Positions 34,060-42,894 of a stretch of DNA of 42,894 nucleotides are shown here, piece by piece; within the stretch, counting starts at the first letter, position 1, and every line of letters starts with the position of its first letter. The notes under the pieces are model-generated. The model was not told where the DNA came from. It worked only from the letters and a program-made list of their open reading frames with translations, and ran no database searches. The translations under genes and the position numbers were made by a program. The DNA comes from Scedosporium boydii (lineage: Eukaryota > Ascomycota > Sordariomycetes > Microascales > Microascaceae). Where the stretch lies: positions 1 through 42,894 of the forward strand of contig NJFT01000291.1 of assembly GCA_002221725.1 (NCBI GenBank). The letters are read 5' to 3'.

Positions 34060-37000
34060 GAGGGAAACACCCTTGCTGCCGACATCAGTGTTGTAGCCAT
34101 CGGGTAGGGACACGATAAAGTCATGGATCGAGGCGTCGCGGCACGCGGTGTGGAGCTGTTCGTCCGTGATGGTCTCTGGATCGACACCGAGAAGGATATT
34201 TTCGCGGAGCGTGCCTTGGAAAAGGGTCGGCTCCTGGGCAACGAGTGAGAGGTAGTTGCGGTAGGTGTACACGTTAACGTCCCGAACGTCTTTACCGTTG
34301 ACAAGAATCTGGCCTTGCGAGGGGTCGTAGAAGCGCTCGAGGAGTGAAATGATGCTGGTCTTGCCGCAGCCGGAGGCGCCGACGAGCGCCGCAAACTGGC
34401 CCTTCTCGATAGTAATGTTCAGGCCCTTAAACACAGGAACGTTGCGAGTTGGGTACTTGAAGTGGATATTCCGCAGTTCGATCTTGACGCCGCCATCGGT
34501 GTCGGGGATGCCTTCGTCTCCAGCGACGGTGTCCGTGTTGCGGCTCTCGCGCATGTTGAGGATGCGGTTAGATGCCTCGCTCGCCTGAGCCGCATTCGGG
34601 CCGAAACTAAGACCCTGACCTGCGCTCTCGGCACCTTGGATAACCGCCATCATACAGATCAAGAAAGAGGTGTTGTCAACCTTGCCGTCGAGCATGAGCT
34701 TACCACCATACCAGAAAATGAGCGCCTGACATCCCAAGCCCGAGCTGTCCGAGAAGGCGAAAAAGAGACTGGTCCACAGAGCCTTGCGGAAAGCGGTCAC
34801 GACGTGACCTTGTAGAAGCTTTTCGTAACGGGTAGCGATAGTGTTCTCCAAGGTGAGCGAAGACACAGTTCTGAATGCTCCAATCGTCTCGGCAGCAAAC
34901 TTGGAACTTTCGTCAAACACCTCGTTGTTCATCTTGTCGAATTCGAGCTCGTACTTGATGCGGTAATAGGCGGAAGCTAGACCGATTGGCACCGTGACGA
35001 AGAACGCCAGAATAGCCAGTTTCCACGAGAAAATGAAGGCGATTATGAGACCACCCAAAAGGGAGAAGACGGCCGAGAACACCATTCCAGCGTTAAGACC
35101 TGCCATTTCCTCCATCTTTTTGGGATCTCCCGACACTCGGGAAGTAAGAATGCCATGAGCGTTCTCGTCCTGGTCAAAGAAAGAGATCTTTTGGTAGAGT
35201 ATAGAGGCAAAATAGTCCTTCCGATATGCGTCTTCGACAAACTACAAGCATGACCTGGTTAGCTTCTGCTCCGCCGACGGTATCACGAACACAAGGGGGC
35301 CACTTTCGGGCTGCAGAGAGGGACTTAGGAGCACGAGGACTTACTGCTGAAGCGCGTTGGGCGATGGCTACCATGAACAAATAGGAGAGTCCGATGGCAA
35401 CGGCGAAGACGACCCACATCAGAGCCCAGAACCTGCTTTCCGAACTCATCTTGTCCGGATCATTGACGAAGTTGAAGACGACAACAATCTTGGCAAAGAG
35501 CCAGGCCATGATGGGAATACCGGCTATCAGGAAGCAATACTGTGAGAAACATTCTGTTTAGGGAGACGGGGGGGCAGTTTCGTATCATACCTCCAACACA
35601 AGCAGCGAAGAAAACGGTGAGAGCGAAAAAGACCCACTGGCTACGCTGCTCGAGAAGAAGACGGCCAAAGCTGGCAAAGAAGGTTCGGTGCGCTTCTGCC
35701 GTCTTTTTCTTCTTCTCACTACCCTCCTCCGTAGCGGATTGCGCACCACTCCTCACGCGGCTCATAACCGTGTCAAGCTTGTGGTCTGAGTCTTCTGACT
35801 CATCATCAGCGACCGTATCACCAAGATTCAGCTTCTGCGCGAGGACAAGACCGGAGTAGATGCCTTCAGGGTTCTCGAGGAGCGAATCGTGGGTGCCAGT
35901 TTCGACCACCTTGCCCTTCTTAAGAACAATGATTCGGTCTGCCTTCTTGATGGTAGACAGCCGATGGGCGATGGTAATGGTGGTGCGATTCTTGGCGACC
36001 TTGTCGAGAGCGGCTTGCACGATCTTCTCTCCGCGGACATCGATGGCGCTCGTTGCCTCATCGAGGATGAGGATCTTCGGCTGCCTCACGATCGAACGCG
36101 CGATCGCAATCCTCTGGCGCTGTCCGCCGGAGAGTTTGGCTCCGGACTCACCAACCTGAGTGTCGTATCCCTGTAGTTTGTGGAAGCGAAGTGGTTAGAG
36201 ACGACTAGCCAAAGGAGGGGGGGGGGGACTAGATTTCAACGCTGGAATGTTCTTACCTCGGGCAATCGGTCAATGAACTCGTTGGCAAAGGCCTCGATAC
36301 AAGCTTCCTTGACGAGTTCGCGCTTCTTCTCCTCGGGCTCGTTCTCCCAAATAGAGCCGATTAAACCATAAGCAACATTGTTGTAAATGGTGTCGTTGAA
36401 GAGGAACGGTTCCTGCTGTACCAAACCGATTTGTGTTCGCCACCAGATAGCCTCGATATCGTCAATTTGAGTCTTTCCACTGATAATCCGGCCGGCATTC
36501 TTGACAGGTTCACCAGTACCATGCTCCTCAGCGTTGTGGGGCTTGTCATCTTCCTCGTCGGAGGAATCAGAATCGGCGGAAACAGCCTTGCCCTTCTTCA
36601 TCTTCTTTGCTCTGGCCTTGGCCTTCTTCTCTTTCTTCTTCCGTTTGTCCATTTCCTCCTTTCCGATGGCCTTTTCGAGAACGTACTGGTCATTGAGGGA
36701 GTACCATCGCTGGATCAAACCCACAATCGTGCTCTTTCCGGAACCAGAAGGACCAACAATAGCCGTAAGCTTGCCGGCTTCGATGGTGAGATCAAGGTCG
36801 TCGAGGACTTTAACATGGGGCCGGCTCGGGTAAGCGAAGGTAACCTTCTCAAAGGTAATGTCGTCATTTGCCGAAACATCAGGTTCCTTGAGGTGGCCAG
36901 GGTTGGGAGGCGGCGCATCGATGACGATGAAGAATTGGCATGCTGCGAGCGTGGCTTTGCCGAGGGCTAGGATGGGCGACGAGACTCTCTCCATGGACAT

Positions 37001-38718
37001 GACCATCATCATGGAGGACATGAGGACGCTAGCGAAAATAAGTCAGCACCCCAACGCTAGTCTCACAGCACAATCATGGAGAGAAAGGTGACTACGTACA
37101 TAACAATGTCTCCAACGCCGCCAAGCCGACCATCGAGGAAGGACTTGATACCGTACCAAAAGGCGAGACCGAAGACAGCCCATAGCGCAAAGAACTAGTG
37201 TTCCCCACCTCTCTATTAGTACTCTATCCTCTACCTACATGTTTGTAGTCGGTAAGGAGAGCGGCCAAAATTGTTAGTACTTACCACGAGACCAAACTGC
37301 AGAGCCAAAAGAGGAGACACTTTCTGGGCCAACCTCTTTGCTTCCTCGGACCACTCTGTGTAGCGCTTCAACATCCGCGACTCAGCACCACAGGCAGCAA
37401 TCATGCGGATGCTGCCAAGAGCCTCGGTGGCCACAGCTGTCGTCTTCGCTTCAGCCTTGTTGAACTTAGCAACCCCCTTCAAGATAAGAGGCAGGAGAAC
37501 GCCCAAGGTGATGACGATGAATGCAGTGGCCGAGAAGCACACGAGTGTCAGGCTCCAACTGTAGATGAAAGCAATGGTTAGGGCGGCGACTATCGTGGCA
37601 GTAAACTCCACGAGCACGCCGAGCTTCTCAGAGATGCCGATTTGCAGCGTGTTGGAGGTAGTCGTGATCATGGAAGCGGCAGTACCCGGGGGGAGAGAAT
37701 CGAGAACATGGATCGACTGGGCGAAGAGAGCGCGCATAAAGTGGGCTCGCACGCCGGATGATATCCGGATGCCCACCATGCGGAAAACGACCTGAAGTAC
37801 TGGCGTTAGACGACATACACAAGCGAGCGTAAAAAAAAAAAAAAAAAATGAAAAAATGAAAAGAAAAAAAAAAAACCGAAACTCGGAGCGTCATACCTTG
37901 TTGATATAGTTGCACCCGAACCGAACAATGAAGAGAGCGGTCATGAAGAGGCTACGGACGAAAGCACTGGTCAGCGGAAAGAGCGCAAGGCCACAGCATT
38001 CTCGAGGGATAGTGGAAAAACTGACGAAAGTCGGTTGAGTTCCTTCCGGAAATCATTCTCTAGATTCTCGATCGCCTGTCGTGCCTCGGGAGACAAAGAG
38101 GACGGGTCGAAAGCGGCCGGATCAAAAGCCCCAGGAGCGGAAAAGGCCTGGAACTTCTCAATGAGTTGGCCTAGATGATGCTGGTATTAAGAAATGCGCG
38201 ACAAGACGTTTTTCCATGATGGCAAGCACGGGGAGCCCTGGCCGGCATGATGGCAAGCACGGGGAGCCCTGGCCGGGCAGGGCATCTAGCGTACCGAACA
38301 AAACCATTACTAACGGCAGAGACTAGCAGCGTTATTAGCCTAGAGCCACCTAGAGATCTTCTCTGCAGCTGAAGTACTTACAACGCCTGCGGCGATAGAG
38401 CTCACGGCTCCAATGAGATAGGCGATATAATCCCATTTTGTCGCATAAGAGAAAACGCGCTGACTCTGTTATTAGCGACTATTCACCAAGACGAAGAGCT
38501 CATGAAGCTCCTGTTAGGAAGAAACTTACCACTAAATCTTTGAAACCGGCCTCCCTCTCAGGTTGAGGATGAGCTTTGGGGTCCAGCTTGTCCTCTGTAG
38601 GCATTGGGACAGCCGTGTCATCAGACCCGGCCGTGGTCTCGGGTTTGGATCGCCCAGTGTTAAGCGCGTCCGAAGCCTGAGGCGGCGGCTCCGCGGGCGT
38701 GATTTCTTTTTCACTCAT
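33671..38718 (-). CDS. Full-size ABCB (MDR-type) transporter
   Basis: Twelve exons: complement(join(33671..33697,33778..35241,35345..35523,35591..36170,36257..37028,37100..37194,37285..37791,37897..37951,38026..38170,38295..38322,38382..38459,38530..38718)), 1372 aa. All 11 introns are GT-AG and keep frame. The layout is TMD1-NBD1-TMD2-NBD2. NBD1: Walker [10 protein letters not shown] (458-466), signature LSGGQ (636-640), Walker B ILILDE (656-661). NBD2: Walker [10 protein letters not shown] (about 1164-1172), LSGGQ (about 1270), VLLLDE (about 1290). Both ATP sites look competent. A charged insertion of roughly 65-70 residues (about 478-548, Lys-rich then Asp/Glu-rich) sits in NBD1 between Walker A and the Q-loop. 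The last exon encodes only CQSQALDR, a common end in fungal MDRs. It probably exports hydrophobic compounds at the plasma membrane; the substrate is unknown. The 28-nt and 55-nt exons are the least certain joins. Confidence 0.92.
36217..36227. repeat. G11 homopolymer in an ABC-transporter intron
   Basis: Eleven consecutive G on the plus strand (C on the gene's strand) lie inside the 86-nt intron 36171-36256. Such a run is prone to length change and assembly error, but it does not affect coding. Confidence 0.9.
37831..37848. repeat. A18 homopolymer in an ABC-transporter intron
   Basis: Eighteen A (T on the gene strand) lie in the 105-nt intron 37792-37896, followed by further A-rich sequence to about 37875. 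On the gene strand this is a long T-rich tract upstream of the CTAAC branch site. Confidence 0.9.
38215..38276. repeat. Exact 31-bp tandem duplication inside an intron
   Basis: Two adjacent identical 31-bp copies (38215-38245 and 38246-38276), each beginning CATGATGGCAAGCACGGGGA, lie in the 124-nt intron 38171-38294 of the ABC transporter. Identity is complete, which suggests a recent duplication. Without the extra copy the intron would be 93 nt, close to the others in this gene. Confidence 0.92.
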
Positions 38719-41549
38719 GGCGTCCTAGGTGGCGGTCATGGGGAGGGACAGGACTAGGGGTAAAAGGACAAACAAGGAGTGTGTTCTTGTTTGCAATCAC
38801 AGTTTCCCGTACGAAGTGCAGTACGTATCGCCTCGAGATTGATATCCTCAGACGTTGCCGTCGTGTAAGAATATCTCGATAAATAATTCGGTTGCCTAAG
38901 GATGCGGCAAGCTTCACTGGCGGGAGACGCGACTAGGGTGATGAAAAAAGATGGAAATGAAGGGGCTAATAAGGGGAGTGAGGACGAGAAGAAGCGCTAA
39001 GAGCGTCCGCCAACGTAGAATTAGGGAAGAAGAAAAAAATTAAAACAAAAATAGAGAAGAATAGGTTCTTGAAGAGAGAATGAAGTCCGAAAAGAAGACC
39101 CAAGGAGAGGACCAAGAGATTCTGAACTGATGAATGCGAAGAAGAGAGGGGATGTTCAAATAGACTAGACTCCTAAAGGTGTACAGGTACATCTTACTTC
39201 CCTTTCTGGCAATAGCATGTAATTTTAGCTCTCTGTCAAAAACCCAGGGTGAAATCGGGTCTCCAGGGGAATAGAGCCGTATTTCTCGTATTTCTCGCGT
39301 TGCTGGCATCAACTCATGCTCTGTGAAGACACCCTGCACAGGACTTGCCAAGCCTGCTATGAGGTAGGGACGGAAAAGAGAGATGACTCTGCTCCCCAGC
39401 TTGCATCCTGGGTACTATAGAACCCCAATCGATATGATGTACCCCAGCTCCGGGCAGCATCCTGGCCCAGAAGAAGTACCGCCTCACTCAGGTTGTGAAA
39501 GAGAGCTTGGCCTTGGCTGACCTCTTTGTCTGATATTGAACAATACTGATTGACCCAATCTCTGCAATGTCACGATCCCCTCCAGGCAGCAACATTTCAA
39601 GAGCATCAACCTTCGCCTCATTGCAGACCAGTATGTCGTAGTATGTCACTGCAAAAAAAAGAGGCAGAACAGTTGAAATGGATAATTCATCTTCTTGAAA
39701 GGTGTCAAGTTCTCCTACTCGCCTCGAGAGGTTGCCACCTTGTTCCCAATCGGACTATTTTGCGCGTCAAGATGACCTGGTCATCTGGGTGCTTCCGCTG
39801 TTCCAGACGAGGAAAAGAGAAAATAGGAACATGCGACGTTTCGCGTAATCTCAACTGGGTCGAATACGATTGGTCAGTCCACCACGTTTTCCAGACGGAA
39901 AGGAAACTTAGCTTCTTCGGTCCTCGGGCGGCCAATGACCTGTGGGGGACAGACTTGAGTGGCCCGAACCCACAGATCCATGATCATTGTCGCACTGAGC
40001 AGGCTTGGGACATGATCGAAGGAAGCGGGCCATTGAACCTAATTCGAACAATCAATGTACCTTTGTACCAAACAAAGTATTAACTTACGTAACAGTCGAT
40101 GCACCGCGACCTGGGAAAGAAGATCCGATTCTCGGCTTCCACATTACCCCGGTGCCCCGAGTATTTTAGACATGAACCTCTCAACATTACCTTGAGCTCC
40201 TCCAACACAAGTCGACCACAAAATATGAAATCGCATTGGGAATCCGAGTCATTGCTTCCGTTTCTTTTTTTTTTTTCCCCCTTCAAAAAGAAAAGAGGGG
40301 AAAGGGGAGAGGAAGCGTGACTGGAACCTTCAGTCCCGATCGGACAAGATTTCTCGTCAGATCGATCACCAGACAAATGCGTGTTGAGGACGAGACGCAA
40401 ATGGTTACTCTGGACTTGCCCGACCCGGCGAAGTGTCTCTTGGTGAGAGGGTTAGGGAACGCGGCGTAGATGCGCTGTTTGCTGGCCGCGCTACCACCCA
40501 TCAAGCAACGACACGGTAAGGTGGGAAGCCGTGCCGTCCAGCTCCAGGCCTCAGCCTACGGAACCGTGGCCCAGGTGTCTGTATAAACAGGACAGAATTG
40601 TTCCCGGCTTTCTCGAAGAACTCAAAGCTCTGGGCCGGAATGGCTTTGAGCCGCCCGTCACTGTCGAATGTGTTTGCAAGTTAGCCAACACCCAAGGGTT
40701 AACCCAAATGCCACTTCTCGCCAGGGTCGGCCTTAGTTCTTGATGCCCCGAAGAGGCTTTCTAGGCACCTGGCATGGCGCCAACCGGAACCCTTGGTGGA
40801 AATTGGAAATATTACTATAGCTATCACATCGTCTCCCAATCTAGATCGAGGAATTCCTCTAGCTAACCTCTATTAGGAACGTGATATTCTCCGCCTCGTC
40901 GCTGTTAAGGACATCGTGACCCCGGCAATCCCAACGCATTAGATGCGCATGTAGAAACCACATTATGTGGAATCTCCCATACAGCCAGTAGCTGCGGCAT
41001 ATGCAGAGAATCCAAGCCATCCCACAGTTCATAGAAGCCCATCGGGGCCGGGTCGGACCTCTCAGCAAGCAGCCGATACGGAAGAGGGAAGGACGACTAT
41101 CTAGCATTAACGTAGCGTATAGCAGTAAGTAGTGAGAACTACGGGTCGGTTTCCCCTGTCCAAAGAAATGCGTCAAGCTCCAGGAATGGGAATGGCTAAG
41201 CTCCAGTGCTCGACATTGGCTTGAGACAAGACGAAAGGGGAGCAACCGCGATACAGGCCAAGGCTGTCTTGTCTGCTTCTGGTCCGCAGATGGTAGGACC
41301 TCCCCTTCTACAAAGAACATGAATACAACTGCAGATCTTTCAGTCCATCCACGCCGGACCAGTGTTGGCACGTGCATCAAGCAATGTTTCCTCCATTCCA
41401 AGAACGCGATGGAATGAATGCATGTTGACGAGCATGAATCTTCCTCGCCCGGATAGTCGAGTCTAGCTCTAAACCCTTCACCCTCGAATATTATCATTAC
41501 CACAGGATAAATTGCAATTGGAAGTGGTTAAAAAAGCAAGCGGTTCACC
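38719..41549. other. Gene-free region of about 2.8 kb
   Basis: This lies upstream of both the ABC transporter (minus) and the MFS relic (plus). A purine-rich tract at about 38937-39060 is pyrimidine-rich on the transporter strand and may be its core promoter. TACGAAGT occurs at 38810-38817 and a T-run at about 40265-40276. Frames of 177 codons (39550-40083, plus) and 214 codons (40859-41503, minus) are present, but neither resembles a known protein. Confidence 0.5.
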
Positions 41550-42894
41550 ATGGACAACAATTCAAAGTCATCACTGCCGCCGAGTGACCAGCGAGGCTCG
41601 GGAACTAACACCCAGCTACGAGACGATATCACGGCCGTCACGGCTTCACCAGTACCCGACTCAGAAAGCCTCAAAAGTGGCCACGAAGGTGGAAATGGGT
41701 GTATATTGCCATAGTTGGCTATTGCGAATGCCTCACGTCTGTTTCACCTCTTCTACCAAGCCCTCGCCTTTTATCAGGCCATCGATGGAAGGAGTCCTAT
41801 TTACAATTCATCTCTCCTCACTTCAAGACTAACTTTCCCTCAAGATTTCTTGTCTCCATGATGCTTGCGCCAAGTGTCCCTCAAGTTCTCGCCGAATTCC
41901 AACCTCTCGGCGGATCCAAGTCACTCGGGTCTTTCTCGGTTACCGTCTACATCTTGGGGTTCTGCGTCGGCCCGCTTCTCCTCGGCCCTCTAACCGATCT
42001 CTATGGACGTATTGTAATTTACCGACTGTCCATAGCCGGATTCATCCTATTTACTGCCTCCTGTGCCCTTTCCCCGTCTCTTGGGGCACTTATCACCTTC
42101 CGCTTCTTTGCCGGCTGCTTTGGTGGCGACCCCATGGCCATTGGAGGCGCTGTCACAGCTGACATGTATGAGCCTGGTGAAAGGGATTGGCCGATGGCGT
42201 TCTACTCCGCCGGGACCATGATGGGGCCCACAATCGGTCCAGTGTTAGGGGGCGTTATCACAGGTCGTTATGGTTGGAGATGGTTATTCTGGATCGCCAC
42301 AATTCTTGTAAGTTATGTGCCAACCTCCGCCATGACAAGAGGCGACAGCAGCTTTCCCCTGGTGCTAACTCTTCCTTACTTCCAACTGTGATAGGCAGGA
42401 GTCGCAGCTGGGCTGCTCCTCATCCTACCCGAGACCCACCTCCCGACTCTCGAGCTGCGCCAAACCCGTCGCACATCCAGGCCAAACTCTGACGAAAACC
42501 CGACGAAACGTGCCTCTATATCGAACTTCTCATCCGTACCATCAGCCGTGCCGTTTCCCTGCCGACTAGGATCGCGGGCCACTCCACCGTTCTCTGGATG
42601 CTAGTCTTCATCGCCGTGTTCAATGGTCTGCTGAATATGGTTTTGTCCTCACTCGGATCCATCTACCAAAGGAAATACCACTTCCAACCCGCCACAGCGG
42701 GGCTTTCATATCTAGGGATCGGCGTCGGTGGGATATCTGCGCTGGCTGTGACGAAACGACTTAAACGGTATCTAGTTGGCATGTTCATCACAAAGGGTGT
42801 AGCCGAGAGTAGCGAGGCGTCTCTCCTCTTCCTCGCAACTGTTACTCCTACCACGTCGATCGGGCTTCTCTGATACGGATGATGCCTGCAAGGG
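41550..42894 (+). pseudogene. Decayed MFS transporter (DHA1-type), running off the window end
   Basis: ATG at 41550 begins a plausible hydrophilic N-terminus (MDNNSKSSLPPSD). At the A-run 41673-41676 the frame must shift by one base to reach KWPRRWKWVYIAIVG, the normal lead into TM1. A probable intron (41737-41844, weak GTCTGT donor, ACTAAC branch, CAAG) joins ECLT to FLVSMMLAPSVPQ. Then follow TM2-TM6 with GPLTDLYGR (motif A), RFFAGCFGG and GPTIGPVLGG, and a normal intron 42308-42394. After PETHLPTLELR a second one-base shift (between about 42430 and 42510) is needed to reach LYIELLIRTISRAV and TM7-8. Two in-frame TGA codons (42871 and 42880) stand where the family usually has Trp in a WYGW-like segment. 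The gene would have been a 12-TM proton-driven exporter. Sequencing error could explain the shifts, but four lesions in one gene argue for decay. Confidence 0.75.

Noticed and set aside
35541..35590. A shorter intron (37 or 53 nt) in the ABC transporter instead of 35524-35590
   Set aside because: The 37-nt version is below normal fungal intron size and the 53-nt version breaks the frame; the 67-nt intron ending CTGATAG keeps frame and gives the family-like [12 protein letters not shown].
39550..40083. A 177-codon plus-strand frame
   Set aside because: It has no recognisable motif and no supporting splice or promoter pattern; composition looks non-coding.
40859..41503. A 214-codon minus-strand frame in the intergenic region
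   Set aside because: It has Cys/Trp/His-rich random-like composition, no family match, and is isolated between gene-free sequences; most likely chance.
42860..42894. RIP as the cause of the TGA codons in the MFS relic
   Set aside because: The G to A changes would be in a CpC context on the opposite strand rather than the CpA context preferred by RIP, and too few sites are available to judge.
1..42894. A biosynthetic gene cluster or defence-like multi-gene system
   Set aside because: No polyketide synthase, peptide synthetase, terpene cyclase or clustered regulator is present; the ABC and MFS transporters and hydrolase are separated by kilobases and are ordinary single genes.

Overview
The window is nuclear DNA of a filamentous ascomycete (Pezizomycotina; Sordariomycetes is my guess, not shown). 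The genes carry short GT-AG introns of 59-129 nt, many with a CTAAC-type branch site before the acceptor. The proteins are eukaryotic housekeeping families (LSm6, proteasome beta-5, tricalbin) plus fungal types (TRP4, fungal ABCB transporter, FYVE/RING ligase). I found no tRNA, rRNA, CRISPR array or intact transposon. All exon joins were worked out by hand from splice signals, reading frame and family knowledge, without alignments.

Left part (1-9.5 kb), gene-dense: a Rad60/Esc2/NIP45-like SUMO-like-domain protein (minus) shares an upstream region with LSM6 (plus). A class I methyltransferase (minus) shares one with TRP4, anthranilate phosphoribosyltransferase (plus), which has a TGACTCA general amino-acid control site upstream. 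An 865-residue single-pass membrane protein with a long disordered tail (minus) is convergent with TRP4.

Middle: a gene-free stretch of about 6.4 kb (9448-15880) is followed by proteasome subunit beta-5 (PRE2, minus) and a four-exon tricalbin (minus; SMP plus several C2 domains). After a further 4.2 kb gene-free stretch comes a Pib1-like FYVE plus RING E3 ligase (minus), then about 2.9 kb without genes.

Right part: a membrane-anchored alpha/beta hydrolase (plus) is convergent with a 12-exon full-size ABCB transporter (minus, 1372 aa). After 2.8 kb without genes, a decayed MFS drug/H+ antiporter-type gene runs off the window end, with two frameshifts and two in-frame TGA codons near the edge.

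The genes form no obvious cluster or shared pathway. Ubiquitin/SUMO/proteasome functions recur (RAD60-like, PRE2, FYVE-RING), but they are spread out and probably coincidental. The least ordinary signals are a near-palindromic 9-mer, TACGAAGTA/TACTTCGTA, found nine times and only between genes; a nested inverted repeat in the RAD60/LSM6 promoter; a 31-bp tandem duplication inside an ABC-transporter intron; a charged insertion in that transporter's first ATPase domain; and the MFS relic. I see no convincing new multi-gene system.
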